A DNA stretch of 55,793 bases from Altericroceibacterium spongiae (GCF_003610805.1 NZ_RAPF01000014.1:1-55793), one strand, 5' to 3'. Positions 7,537 through 15,732 are shown, counted from the stretch's first letter. Program-made: numbers and translations. The notes: a model not told the origin generated them from the letters alone.

Positions 7537-7971
7537 ATGAACCCATCGCCCTCAACAGATCTAGGCATGTCGCACATTGCGCTCGTGGTACGCGACATCG
7601 ACAAGGCAATCGCCTTCTACGAGGAATTTGCCGCGCTTCATGTGGTGCATCGCCGCGCTGCCGGCGGCGATGTGGAGGAGGTCGCGTGGATGGCCGATGG
7701 CCTGCGCCCGTTTGCGCTGGTCCTGATAGGGGCGAGCGCGTTCGACGACACCCCGCTCGGCCCGTTCGGGCATATCGGCATCGCCTGTGCAAGCCGGGAA
7801 GATGTGCTGCGCCTCGCCGCCGAGGCCGAACGGCGTGGCATCCTGCGCTCCGCACCGCGCGACGACGGCCTGCCGGTCGGGCTCTGGACCTATATTGCCG
7901 ACCCGGATGGAAATACGCTCGAACTGTCCTTTGGACAGGAGATTGCCTTCACAGTTGAGGCTCCGCAATAG
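7537..7971 (+). CDS. VOC-family (glyoxalase/dioxygenase-fold) protein
   Basis: A 144-residue vicinal-oxygen-chelate protein. The first beta-alpha-beta module begins MSHIALVVRDIDKAIAFYEE, the second begins GPFGHIGIACASREDVLRLA, and the end IADPDGNTLELSFGQE is the classic metal-binding C-terminal motif. Members act as glyoxalases, extradiol dioxygenases, epimerases or antibiotic-binding proteins; the substrate here is unknown. ATG at 7537 has a strong AAGGAG at 7522-7527. Probably controlled by the divergent LysR regulator. Confidence 0.83.
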   Translation: MNPSPSTDLGMSHIALVVRDIDKAIAFYEEFAALHVVHRRAAGGDVEEVAWMADGLRPFALVLIGASAFDDTPLGPFGHIGIACASREDVLRLAAEAERRGILRSAPRDDGLPVGLWTYIADPDGNTLELSFGQEIAFTVEAPQ

Positions 7972-8004
7972 CGCGCAATCGGCCAACACGGCACCTCAGG
8001 ATTC

Positions 8005-8316
8005 CTACACGCTTGCGGCCCGTTCGATCACCAGGATGCGCGCTTCGCCAAGGGGGTGGGCGACATGTTCATCGCCCGGTTCGGCGTGAAAGATGTCCCC
8101 TGTTTCAAGATGCAGAACTTGTTCGCCGCCAGCGGTCCGGACATGCATGTCGACACGCCCGTCAAGGACAGCGAAGACTTCCGGGCCATCGTTGATGTGC
8201 CAGCGGTAGGGCTGGTCGGTCCAGTGCAGCCGCACGGTCGCGTCGCCGATCCGCTCGATCGACAGCGCGTTCCACGCTGATCTGCCGGTGAAGTCGCGGG
8301 CGCGGATAACCTGCAT
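8005..8316 (-). CDS. Small cupin domain protein
   Basis: A 103-residue single cupin. The core reads YRWHINDGPEVFAVLDGRVD then GDIFHAEPGDEHVAHPLGEA, with the histidine and glutamate positions of metal-binding cupins. No catalytic role can be assigned. It lies in a minus-strand run downstream of the NTF2-like and LysE genes (8359-9347), about 40 bp away, and may share their transcript. Confidence 0.75.
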   Translation of the reverse strand: MQVIRARDFTGRSAWNALSIERIGDATVRLHWTDQPYRWHINDGPEVFAVLDGRVDMHVRTAGGEQVLHLETGDIFHAEPGDEHVAHPLGEARILVIERAASV

Positions 8317-8358
8317 TTCTATCCTCTTGCTTACCGCTCTTGTGACGGAGATTTGGGA

Positions 8359-8742
8359 TCAGTTACCAGGCGACGTTTCCTGCGCGCTGTAGAAGCTCTC
8401 GCCTTCGACCTGTCGGTCGTCCACGAAGCGCATCGTTTCGAGCGCCCGCCTGGCCTTGCCGTTGCGCCGGGCCACATAGTGGACGCCGAGCACCTGGCGC
8501 TCGATATCGCAGACGGCGGCGATCAGGGTAAAATGCAGTTCGGACGAAGCCTCCAGCGCCCTTGACCAATAGGCGCGCAAACTGGCCTTGCCCTCGATGA
8601 TGGGAGATCCCGTCAGTTCCGCGGCCAATGGGCTGATGAAGCGCGCGTCTTCGGCAAAGTGCGCCAGAATGGCGTCGAGATCGCGCGCGTTCCAGTTGGT
8701 GATCCAGTTCCCCGCGAACATCTCCATTTCTTCCCGGTTCAT
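8359..8742 (-). CDS. SnoaL/NTF2-like protein
   Basis: A 127-residue protein with the NTF2-like cone fold: FAGNWITNWNARDLDAILAHF, ARFISPLAA and a strand-rich C-terminus with LETMRFVDDRQVEGESFYSA. Such proteins act as isomerases, cyclases, hydrolases or binding proteins, so the role is open. The ATG at 8742 was chosen because the frame upstream reads through the LysE gene in another phase. It lies 11 bp downstream of the LysE gene and is likely cotranscribed with it. Confidence 0.75.
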   Translation of the reverse strand: MNREEMEMFAGNWITNWNARDLDAILAHFAEDARFISPLAAELTGSPIIEGKASLRAYWSRALEASSELHFTLIAAVCDIERQVLGVHYVARRNGKARRALETMRFVDDRQVEGESFYSAQETSPGN

Positions 8743-8753
8743 CGCGTTATCCT

Positions 8754-9347
8754 TCAAACCAGAAACAGCAGCGCGGTGAGCGCGGTCAGAACCGCCATCA
8801 CGCGCACGAACACGATCATGCCCTTGCGGCTTTCGAGCAGTTCGCGGGCCCCCGCGCCCATCGCCGCCCAGGTTGCGATGGAAGGCAGGCCGACCAGCAC
8901 AAAGGCTGCGACGATCACGCTGAGCTGCAAGGCAAGTGGCTTGCCGGACACGGTAAAGCTGGCGATGGCGGGCATGGTGATCGCCCAGGCCTTGGGATTG
9001 ACGAACTGGAAAGCGGCCGCTTTCCAGAAGGTTAGCGGATGTGCGCCCCCGCGGCGTTCGACGCCTTCCGATTGCCACAGCTTTACCGCCAGCCATCCGA
9101 GATAGACAGCACCGAAGATCCGCACTGCCCAACGCAGCACCGGCCATGCCTCGAACAGCGCGCCCAGACCCAGCCCGCTGAGCACCAGCATGAGGGCGCA
9201 GCCGAAATTGATCCCGAAGATATGCGGAATGGTCCGACGGAATCCGAAAACCAGCCCCGACGAGGCGAGCATGATGTTGTTGGGGCCGGGCGTCGCCGTG
9301 CAGACGAAACTGTACAGCGCAAGCGGGGCAAGCAGACTCGTATCCAT
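8754..9347 (-). CDS. LysE-family translocator
   Basis: A 197-residue inner-membrane exporter with around six hydrophobic helices. CTATPGPNNIMLASSGLVFG is the LysE N-terminal signature and FQFVNPKAWAITMPAIASF the conserved NPKAW motif. It is divergent from the MocR-type regulator at 9428, separated by 80 bp holding a perfect 20-bp palindrome, a common arrangement for MocR-controlled transport genes. Second LysE gene in the window. Confidence 0.87.
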   Translation of the reverse strand: MDTSLLAPLALYSFVCTATPGPNNIMLASSGLVFGFRRTIPHIFGINFGCALMLVLSGLGLGALFEAWPVLRWAVRIFGAVYLGWLAVKLWQSEGVERRGGAHPLTFWKAAAFQFVNPKAWAITMPAIASFTVSGKPLALQLSVIVAAFVLVGLPSIATWAAMGAGARELLESRKGMIVFVRVMAVLTALTALLFLV

Positions 9348-9399
9348 GATGTGCTCCTGCGAAGCTGGATGATCATCATTGAACTATGAGTCAAATGTG

Positions 9400-9419
9400 A
9401 TATTGAACCGGTTCAATAT
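9400..9419. promoter_or_regulatory. Perfect 20-bp palindrome, probable MocR operator
   Basis: ATATTGAACCGGTTCAATAT is a perfect palindrome eight bases upstream of the MocR start and in the divergent lysE promoter. An ATTGAAC half-site and an ATGAGT element lie 15-20 bp further left. A related motif occurs at 3290-3305. Binding by the adjacent MocR protein is inferred. Confidence 0.65.
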
Positions 9420-9427
9420 AGTCGGGA

Positions 9428-10822
9428 ATGACAATGAAGGACTGGAAGCCGGATATCTCGAACGGCAGTGCGCCGGTGTACGAGCGTCTCGTGACTGCGC
9501 TGGAAGGCGATGTGCGCGATGGCCGCCTTGTGCCCGGCGACCGTTTGCCCCCCCAGCGCGATCTCGCACACCGCTTGTCCCTGAGTGTCGGCACGGTCAG
9601 CCGGGCCTATGTCGAGGCGGAGCGGCGGGGGTTCATTTCCAGCCATGTGGGCCGGGGTTCGTTCGTCGCCGACCGGGCAAGGCCGCATTCCTCGCCGCAT
9701 GACACCGGCCCGCTCGACATGGCGCATAATGTGCCGCCGCTCGATCCTGCCGAGCGCTGGATCGGGGAGGGTTTGTCCCGCGTGCGCCAGCGCGCCGATC
9801 TTGGCACAGCGGTAAACTATGCGCCGCCCGAAGGCCTGGCCTCGATCCGCGAGGCCGGGGCATCATGGCTGACGCGCCGTCATGGCATGACGCGCGCGAC
9901 GGCGGATCGGGTCATCCAGTGCAACGGCGGACAGCATGGCCTTGCGCTGGCTTTCGCGGCGCTGGCGCGGCCCGGCGATACGATCCTGTGCGAAGCCGCG
10001 ACTTATCCCGGCATCCGCACACTGGCCGACCATGCGGGCTACCGCCTGCAGGGTGTTGCCATGGATGCGCGCGGCATCGATCCCGAAGCGCTGTCTCGCT
10101 GTGCCCGGGAGACTGGCGCCAAGGTGCTGGTCATAATCCCGACCTTGCAGAACCCGACCACGATCACCCTCGATGCCGCGCGCCGCGCTGACATCATCGA
10201 GGTCGCCCATGCCCATGATCTGATGATCGTGGAGGACGATGCCTATCGCGTCTTCGCCGATGCCGGGGCGGCGGACTGCTTTGCGGATCTCGCGCCGGAA
10301 CGGACGTTGATGGTCGCGGGCGTTTCCAAGGCGGTCGCACCCGGTTTGCGGCTCGGTTTCCTGTTGCCGCCTGATAATGAAGATATTCGCGATCGACTGC
10401 TGCTGGGCATCCGCGCCTTTGGCTACAGCCCACCCTCGCTGGGTGGTCTGGTCTTCAGCCAGTGGGAACAGGACGGAACGGCCGACAGGATCGCCGACGA
10501 TGTGATCGTGGAAAGCGAGGCGAGGACGCAGCTGGCGTCGTCGATCCTCGGCAAGGCGATGGCAGTGCCGGGGGCGGGGCGCAGCCTCCACGTCTGGATG
10601 CCGATGCCCATGCTCGATGCCGAACGGCTGAGCGCCCGCGCCTTGCGCGCCTCCATCGCGCTGACGCCGCCTGACGGGCCGATTGTCGATACCCTGGCAC
10701 CCTCTGGGGTTCGCCTGTGCCTTGGCGGCCTGCGCTCGCGCGAAGCTCTCGAGCGAGCGCTAAACGACATCGCTGCCATGCTGACGACTGCCGGAGGCAG
10801 TGCGGCGCGCGGTCTGGTCTGA
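9428..10822 (+). CDS. MocR/PdxR-type regulator (GntR helix-turn-helix fused to aminotransferase domain)
   Basis: A 464-residue PLP-dependent transcription factor. Residues about 10-80 form a GntR winged helix (VYERLVTALEGDVRDGRLV, LPPQRDLAHRLSLSVGTVSR). Residues about 110-455 form a fold-type I aminotransferase domain, with NPTTI, VEDDAYRVF and VSKAVAPGLRLGF; the lysine in VSKAV is the PLP-binding residue. These proteins sense amino acids or vitamers through PLP and often control amino-acid transport or metabolism. Start ATG at 9428 (alternative 9434). The palindromes at 9400 and 3290 suggest control of both LysE-linked gene sets. Confidence 0.88.
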   Translation: MTMKDWKPDISNGSAPVYERLVTALEGDVRDGRLVPGDRLPPQRDLAHRLSLSVGTVSRAYVEAERRGFISSHVGRGSFVADRARPHSSPHDTGPLDMAHNVPPLDPAERWIGEGLSRVRQRADLGTAVNYAPPEGLASIREAGASWLTRRHGMTRATADRVIQCNGGQHGLALAFAALARPGDTILCEAATYPGIRTLADHAGYRLQGVAMDARGIDPEALSRCARETGAKVLVIIPTLQNPTTITLDAARRADIIEVAHAHDLMIVEDDAYRVFADAGAADCFADLAPERTLMVAGVSKAVAPGLRLGFLLPPDNEDIRDRLLLGIRAFGYSPPSLGGLVFSQWEQDGTADRIADDVIVESEARTQLASSILGKAMAVPGAGRSLHVWMPMPMLDAERLSARALRASIALTPPDGPIVDTLAPSGVRLCLGGLRSREALERALNDIAAMLTTAGGSAARGLV

Positions 10823-10837
10823 CATGCGGGGCCAGCC

Positions 10838-11281
10838 ATGCACATGAATCGATCCCCGGCGAGTGGTACGGATCTCTGGTCTTACGCCACGCTCTGCATC
10901 GTGATCCTGTTCTGGTCGGGCAATTTCATTGTCGGGCGAGCGGTGAACGGTGTCATTCCGCCATTCACCCTGGCGCTGGTCAGGTGGAGTGGCGCGCTTG
11001 TGATCCTTTTGCCTTTTGCCTGGCGGCATTTGCGCGCCGATCGGCAACGACTCCTGTCGCACTGGAAGGCGGTCCTGCTGCTTGGCCTGACGGGCGTGGC
11101 GGCCTTCAATGCGTTCATCTATTCGGGCCTGCAATTCACCACCGCCAGCAAGGGGCTCCTGCTTCAGGCAGGCGATCCCCGCCCTCATTCTCCTGTTCAA
11201 TCGCATCTTTTTCGGCGACCAAACATCGGCTTTGCAGATCGTCGGCGTGACTCTCTCCATGCTGGGCGTGGCGGTCGTGAG
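10838..11281 (+). pseudogene. EamA/DMT-family exporter, frameshifted and 3'-truncated
   Basis: The frame from 10838 encodes SGNFIVGRAVNGVIPPFTLA, an EamA (drug/metabolite exporter) N-terminus, and further helices up to KGLLLQAG. Homology then continues in another frame with AIPALILLFNRIFFGDQTSA and GVTLSMLGVAVV, so a frameshift lies near 11165-11175. The coding match ends abruptly near 11281, where it abuts an oppositely oriented AraC fragment. Only about the first half of a typical ten-helix protein remains. Not functional. Its position after the MocR gene suggests it once belonged to the exporter set. Confidence 0.75.
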
Positions 11282-11640
11282 CAACAGGAGCTTGGCGCGC
11301 TCGATCTGGCGATGAAGGATGAAGCGGTGCGGCCGTGTGCCGGTAGAATTGAGGAACGCCGCGCTGAAATGCTGGATACTTAACCCGGCGACGCTCGCCA
11401 GCGCTGCCACGCTCAAGCCGCTCTCCATCTCGGCTTCAATATAGTCGCACACTTTGTTGAGCCGGTATTGCCCCAATCCGCCGCGCATGAGGGGCCGTTC
11501 CTTCGGAGCAGCGCTATAGTGCCGGAACAGTAAGATCGCCATTGCGATGCCAAGATGCTCGGCAAATGTGTCTTCGCTCGCCGCTCCGCTCAACAATTCT
11601 TCCCGTGCCGCCCGCATACCGAACGCGATTTTCGCGGCGA
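11281..11640 (-). pseudogene. AraC-family regulator fragment, truncated at both ends
   Basis: The minus strand encodes MRGGLGQYRLNKVCDYIEAE, LSVAALASVAGLSIQHFSAA and RPHRFILHRQIERAKLLL: the first helix-turn-helix and linker helix of an AraC DNA-binding domain. The second helix-turn-helix is missing because the sequence changes to the EamA remnant at about 11281. The upstream part changes to a transposase fragment near 11630-11640. This looks like a deletion product rather than a working regulator. Confidence 0.7.
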
Positions 11641-11835
11641 AAAGCGCAGCAATGCAACCCATGCATCGACGACCGATTCCGATGCCCGGCTGTTCGAGAA
11701 GGCGCGTGGTCAGGCCGCGAAGCGGTGCCACATGGGCCATGTCCTTATGGAGAACCGCAATGGCCTCGTTGTCGATGCGATCCTCACCCACGCCACCGGC
11801 ACTGCCGAACGCGAGGCCGCGCCGTCCTTGTCGGT
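11630..11835 (+). pseudogene. IS5-like DDE transposase fragment
   Basis: The plus strand reads FRGEKRSNATHASTTDSDAR, CHMGHVLMENRNGLVVDA and LTHATGTAEREAA, a highly conserved stretch of the DDE domain of one group of IS5-like transposases. No start, catalytic C-terminal Glu region or inverted repeats remain. It ends just upstream of the siderophore operon promoter and marks the left edge of the iron island. Confidence 0.7.
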
Positions 11836-11941
11836 TGCAGGCGCGGTTGAAGCCGGTTGGCTTAAAGATATAACTAAATCGAATAACCCTTATCCGGCAA
11901 TCATGGGTCGCGCTGGCGATGCGGTTCGGCTAGGCGGCGCT

Positions 11942-11962
11942 ATTGCGATGCAGTCGCGAAAT
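11942..11962. promoter_or_regulatory. Fur-like box upstream of entC-like gene (candidate)
   Basis: The core TTGCGATGCAGTCGCGAA shows TGCGA and TCGC half-sites around a five-base centre. It aligns with the site at 32431-32447 upstream of a siderophore receptor (ATTGCGA-n5-TCGC-AAAT shared). Siderophore operons are normally Fur-repressed, but binding is inferred and the match is imperfect. Confidence 0.4.
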
Positions 11963-11988
11963 AGAGTACGGGATGGTCCCGCTCTATT
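11960..11988 (+). promoter_or_regulatory. Hairpin immediately upstream of entC-like gene
   Basis: AATAGAG-ta-CGGGA (11960-11973), a three-base loop TGG, then TCCCG-CTCTATT (11977-11988): a 12-bp stem with a two-base bulge. It abuts a possible GTG start at 11989 and lies 30 bp before the preferred GTG at 12019. It could be an operator, an RNA structure in the leader, or a remnant of an insertion sequence end. Confidence 0.45.
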
Positions 11989-12018
11989 GTGATCTATCTG
12001 TATCCTGAAGGTGTTTAC

Positions 12019-13215
12019 GTGTTTGCTTTGTACCAGAAAGAACGCTGTGTCGAAACCACGGGCATAAAGCGTAAACTCGCAATTCCCGCAGTCTGGGAGA
12101 CAGAACACGCGGTTGCTGCTCATTTCGCCGCCGGTAAAGATGGCGAAGAGACTGTCGATGCGTCGGAATCGCGCATCGCCGATCCGGCGCCGCATTCACT
12201 GCTGGTCGGGGCCCTGCCCTTCGATCGGCAGGCTGCCCCGCTGCTGATCGAACCTGAAACGGCGTCATGGCGCCATGGGGTCGAAGCGCTGGCGCTCTCT
12301 GCGCAGGCGCCTGCCCGCCTGCCCGCCAGGCCAGTGCGGCTGACCGGTGAGCCCGACGGGCCTGCTTATGCCAGGATCGTTGCCGAAGCGCTCCGGCGGC
12401 TCGACAGGCGCGAAGGAGCTGTGCTGCGTAAAGTGGTGCTGGCGCGCAGCCTGCATATCGTGATGGATCGCCCGGTCGATCCGCTCGCCATTGCCGCGCG
12501 GCTAATGCGGGACAATTCGGTCACCACCTTTTTGATGGATCTGGAAGAAGCCACTGGCCTGCCGGGGCATAAGATGGTCGGCGCGACACCCGAATTGCTG
12601 GTAGCGCGCAAAGGATCGCAAGTCCTGTCTCATCCGCTGGCAGGGTCCGCGCCGCGTTCTTCCGATCCCGCTGCCGACCGGGCTGCGGCAGACGGGCTGC
12701 TCCATTCGGAAAAGGACCAGCGCGAACACAGTCTGGTGGTGGAAGCGATTGCCGATATGCTGGCGCCTTATTGCAGCGCCCTGACCATGCCCGAAGGCAC
12801 TACCTTACGGTCCACGGCGAGCATGTGGCATCTCGGCACACGGATCGAGGGAAGGTTGAAAAACGGAGCTATGCCTTCTGCCGCGGGGCTTGCGGCACTG
12901 CTTCACCCGACACCGGCGGTCGGCGGTATGCCGCGTCAGGCGGCGCTGGACTGTATTCGCGAATTGGAGCCGCAGGACCGGGGCTTTTATGCCGGAGCCG
13001 TTGGCTGGACCGACCGGGCGGGCGACGGTGAATGGTATGTTTCGCTGCGCTGCGCCGAGCTGCGCGACAAACAATTGACCTTGCATGCCGGAGCGGGAAT
13101 CGTGGCAGGGTCCGATCCGCAAAGCGAAGTGGCAGAAACATGGGCCAAGTTTCGAGCCATTCTGCAAGGGCTCGGTATTGAAGCCGATGACAGTTTGATG
13201 GAGTTTGCTGCCTGA
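12019..13215 (+). CDS. entC: Isochorismate synthase (EntC/DhbC type)
   Basis: A 398-residue cytosolic Mg-dependent enzyme converting chorismate to isochorismate, the first step of 2,3-dihydroxybenzoate (DHB) synthesis. The C-terminal chorismate-binding domain is well conserved: HPLAGSAPR, SEKDQREHSLVVEAI, HLGTRIEG, LLHPTPAVGGMPR, ELEPQDRGFYAGAVGW, YVSLRCAEL and HAGAGIVAGSDP. Length matches EntC (391). I prefer GTG at 12019, preceded by GAAGG; GTG at 11989 is possible but its ribosome-binding site would be inside the hairpin at 11960-11988. First gene of the siderophore operon, overlapping the next gene by one base (TGATG). Promoter sites lie at 11942-11988. Confidence 0.93.
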   Translation: MFALYQKERCVETTGIKRKLAIPAVWETEHAVAAHFAAGKDGEETVDASESRIADPAPHSLLVGALPFDRQAAPLLIEPETASWRHGVEALALSAQAPARLPARPVRLTGEPDGPAYARIVAEALRRLDRREGAVLRKVVLARSLHIVMDRPVDPLAIAARLMRDNSVTTFLMDLEEATGLPGHKMVGATPELLVARKGSQVLSHPLAGSAPRSSDPAADRAAADGLLHSEKDQREHSLVVEAIADMLAPYCSALTMPEGTTLRSTASMWHLGTRIEGRLKNGAMPSAAGLAALLHPTPAVGGMPRQAALDCIRELEPQDRGFYAGAVGWTDRAGDGEWYVSLRCAELRDKQLTLHAGAGIVAGSDPQSEVAETWAKFRAILQGLGIEADDSLMEFAA

Positions 13216-14846
13216 TGATTCCGCTTGAACAGCCTTTCCCGGAAGAATTTGCCCGGCGCTATCGCGAACGCGGTTACTGGCGGGGTGACACATTCCCCGA
13301 GGTGCTGGAACGACAGGCTGCGGATCGTCGCGATGCCCTGGTGGTGATCGGGGGCGATGAGCGCTGGACCTATGGCGAACTGGCAGAGCGGGCCGAAACC
13401 ATGGCCGCGGGTTTCCTGAAACTGGGCCTGAAGCCGGGTGACAGGGTTGTGGTACAACTACCTAATATTCCTGCTTTTTTTGCCGTCACTTTCGGCCTGT
13501 TCAGGGCCGGGCTGATCCCGGTTTTTACATTGCCGGCGCATCGCCTGACCGAAATCATCCATTTCGTCCGTAAATCCGAAGCATCGGCGCTGGTGATTGC
13601 CGATGAGTTTGACGGTTTCGATTACCGCCCGCTCGCCGCCGCAGTGAAAGAAGCGGTTCCCGCGCTCGCCCATGTGGTGGTGATCGGCGAGGCGGGCGAG
13701 CATAAGGCTGCCAGCGATTTTTCGGCGGACCCGTCTTGTCTGCCCGCTATTTATCCCGATCCTTCCAGTGTCGCGCTGGTGCAGATTTCGGGCGGCAGCA
13801 CGGGCCTTTCCAAGCTGATCCCGCGCACCCATGACGATTATCTCTATTCGATCTGGGCGAGCAACGATCTGTGCGGCATCACGCCCGACAGTGTCTATCT
13901 CGCGGCTTTGCCGGTGGCGCATAATTTCCCGATGAGTTCACCCGGCGTGTTCGGAGCGATCTATGCCGGGGCGACAATCGTAATGGCGCCCAAGCCCGAT
14001 CCGCGCACCGCTTTTCCGCTGATCGAACAGGAAAAAGTAACGATTACCGGGCTGGTGCCACCGCTTGCGCTGTTATGGCTGCAATCGGCGCCCAAACTGG
14101 GTTACGATCTTTCCAGCCTCGAAGTGTTGCAGGTCGGGGGGGCGAAATTCATGCCCGAAGCAGCGAAGAAAGTCCGCCCGGTGCTCGGCTGCACGCTGCA
14201 ACAGGTTTTCGGCATGGCCGAAGGGCTGGTCAATTATACCCGGCTCGACGATCCCGAAGAGATTATCGTCAACACGCAGGGACGGCCGATCTCGCCGGAC
14301 GATGAAGTGCTGGTGCTGGACGATCAGGGGCAGCCGGTGCCCGATGGCATGCCCGGCAATCTGCTCGCCCGCGGGCCTTATACGATCCGGGCCTATCACG
14401 ATGATCCGGGGGCCAATGCGCGCTCTTTCACCGAAGACGGCTTTTACCGTACGGGCGATGTCGTGAAGCGAATGGCAGGCGGTTATGTCGAAGTGCTGGG
14501 CCGCGCGACCGACCATATCAATCGCGCGGGCGAGAAAATTTCCGCCGAGGAAGTGGAGGACCATCTGCTCGCCCATCCGGCGATTTTCGATGCGGCTGTA
14601 GTGTCCATGCCCGACCGTTTTCTGGGCGAGCGTTCCTGCGCTTTTATCATTCCCGATGGCGACGCGCCGAGTGCGGCGGCGCTTAAAGCCTGGATGCGCG
14701 ATCGCGAAATCGCAGCCTTCAAGATCCCCGATCAGGTGGTGATGGTGGACAGTTTCGCCACCACCGCAGTGGGCAAGATCAGCCGCAAGGAATTACGCGC
14801 GGCTTTGCGCGAACAGCAGCTTGAAAAGGAAGGCACGCGAATATGA
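13215..14846 (+). CDS. entE: 2,3-dihydroxybenzoate-AMP ligase (EntE/DhbE type)
   Basis: A 543-residue ANL-superfamily adenylating enzyme that activates DHB with ATP and loads it onto the aryl carrier protein. Motifs: ISGGSTGLSKLIPRTHDDY (phosphate loop, about residue 195), LPVAHNFPMSSPGVFG (the Asn and Ser that bind DHB in EntE/DhbE), GMAEGLVNYTR, YRTGDVV and TTAVGKISRKEL with the catalytic Lys. Length is close to EntE (536). ATG at 13215 shares a base with the entC stop, and the next gene overlaps by ATGA at 14843. The conserved DHB pocket argues against a salicylate-specific ligase, though that cannot be fully excluded without modelling. Confidence 0.94.
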   Translation: MIPLEQPFPEEFARRYRERGYWRGDTFPEVLERQAADRRDALVVIGGDERWTYGELAERAETMAAGFLKLGLKPGDRVVVQLPNIPAFFAVTFGLFRAGLIPVFTLPAHRLTEIIHFVRKSEASALVIADEFDGFDYRPLAAAVKEAVPALAHVVVIGEAGEHKAASDFSADPSCLPAIYPDPSSVALVQISGGSTGLSKLIPRTHDDYLYSIWASNDLCGITPDSVYLAALPVAHNFPMSSPGVFGAIYAGATIVMAPKPDPRTAFPLIEQEKVTITGLVPPLALLWLQSAPKLGYDLSSLEVLQVGGAKFMPEAAKKVRPVLGCTLQQVFGMAEGLVNYTRLDDPEEIIVNTQGRPISPDDEVLVLDDQGQPVPDGMPGNLLARGPYTIRAYHDDPGANARSFTEDGFYRTGDVVKRMAGGYVEVLGRATDHINRAGEKISAEEVEDHLLAHPAIFDAAVVSMPDRFLGERSCAFIIPDGDAPSAAALKAWMRDREIAAFKIPDQVVMVDSFATTAVGKISRKELRAALREQQLEKEGTRI

Positions 14847-15493
14847 GCGATGGTTCCGCCAGACTGCCTTCGATTGCACCCTATGCCATGCCGCAGCCGG
14901 ACGAATGGCCCCAAAGCCGGGCGCCATGGGCCCTTGAGGCTGGCAGGGCCGCTCTGCTGGTGCACGATATGCAGGCCTATTTCTTTGATGCTTTTACGCC
15001 GGAGAGCGAGCCCGTTACCTCGCTTGTGGCCAATATTGCGCGGCTGATCGAAGCTGCACGGGCGGCGGATATGCCGATTTTCTATACCGCGCAGCATGGC
15101 GATCAGGACCGGCGCGACCGGGGCCTGCAGGCCGATCTGTGGGGGCCGGGTATGCGCGATATTCCCGCACATCTGCCGATTGTTGCTCCGTTGGCACCCG
15201 CGCCGGAGGATTTCGTGCTGGTCAAGCATCGCTATTCCGCTTTCCAGCGCAGCAATCTTGCCGAACTGATGCGGGTGCGCGGGCGCGATCAGATCATCCT
15301 TTGCGGCATCTATGCCCATATTGGCTGCCTGATGACCGCTGCAGAAGCCTTTCAGCGCGATATAGAGCCCTTTTTCGCGGCCGATGCACTGGGCGATTTT
15401 TCACGGGACTGGCACGATATGGCGCTGTCCCATGCTGCCGATTGCTGCGCGGTGCTGCGCAGCACGGCGCAGATAACCGAGGATCTTGCATGA
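14843..15493 (+). CDS. entB: Isochorismatase, stand-alone (EntB N-terminal domain type)
   Basis: A 216-residue hydrolase converting isochorismate to 2,3-dihydro-2,3-dihydroxybenzoate plus pyruvate. Seen: the starting IAPYAMPQPDEWP segment, LLVHDMQAYFFDAF with the catalytic Asp, FVLVKHRYSAFQRSNL with the Lys, and CGIYAHIGCLMTAAEAFQRD, which matches the EntB active-site region closely. Unlike EntB, DhbB or VibB (about 285-300 residues), the protein ends after the isochorismatase domain; the aryl carrier domain is a separate gene beginning in its stop codon (ATGA at 15490). Fifth-position frame checks show no readthrough joining them. Confidence 0.92.
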   Translation: MSDGSARLPSIAPYAMPQPDEWPQSRAPWALEAGRAALLVHDMQAYFFDAFTPESEPVTSLVANIARLIEAARAADMPIFYTAQHGDQDRRDRGLQADLWGPGMRDIPAHLPIVAPLAPAPEDFVLVKHRYSAFQRSNLAELMRVRGRDQIILCGIYAHIGCLMTAAEAFQRDIEPFFAADALGDFSRDWHDMALSHAADCCAVLRSTAQITEDLA

Positions 15494-15729
15494 CCACCGA
15501 ACCGTTCACGCGCGAAAAGCTGCGTCAGGATATCGCCGCTATGCTCGAAATCGATGCCGATGCGCTGGGCGATGACGACAATCTGATGGATATGGGCCTC
15601 GATTCCATGCGGGCGATGAATCTCGTCATGCAATGGGATGAAGAAGGTGTGCCGGTCGATTTTGGCGATCTGGCTGAGAATATGACGCTCGCCAGCCTTT
15701 GGTCCGTGGTGCAGGAACGGCAGGGCTGA
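15490..15729 (+). CDS. Stand-alone aryl carrier protein (EntB C-terminal domain type)
   Basis: A 79-residue carrier protein. The motif DNLMDMGLDSMRAMNLVMQW holds the Ser of GLDS that receives the phosphopantetheine arm; the last helix VDFGDLAENMTLASLWSVV is typical of EntB-type ArCPs. It carries the DHB thioester from the DHB ligase to the condensation domain of the synthetase. In enterobactin, bacillibactin and vibriobactin systems this domain is normally fused to isochorismatase. Here it overlaps the isochorismatase stop by ATGA, consistent with a gene split at the domain border. The synthetase gene starts 4 bp later. Confidence 0.9.
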   Translation: MTTEPFTREKLRQDIAAMLEIDADALGDDDNLMDMGLDSMRAMNLVMQWDEEGVPVDFGDLAENMTLASLWSVVQERQG

Positions 15730-15732
15730 ACG

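Noticed and set aside
13215-14846. Salicylate-AMP ligase instead of DHB ligase
   Set aside because: The HNFPMSSPG pocket matches DHB-activating EntE/DhbE, and the operon contains isochorismatase and EntA-type dehydrogenase, which make DHB rather than salicylate.
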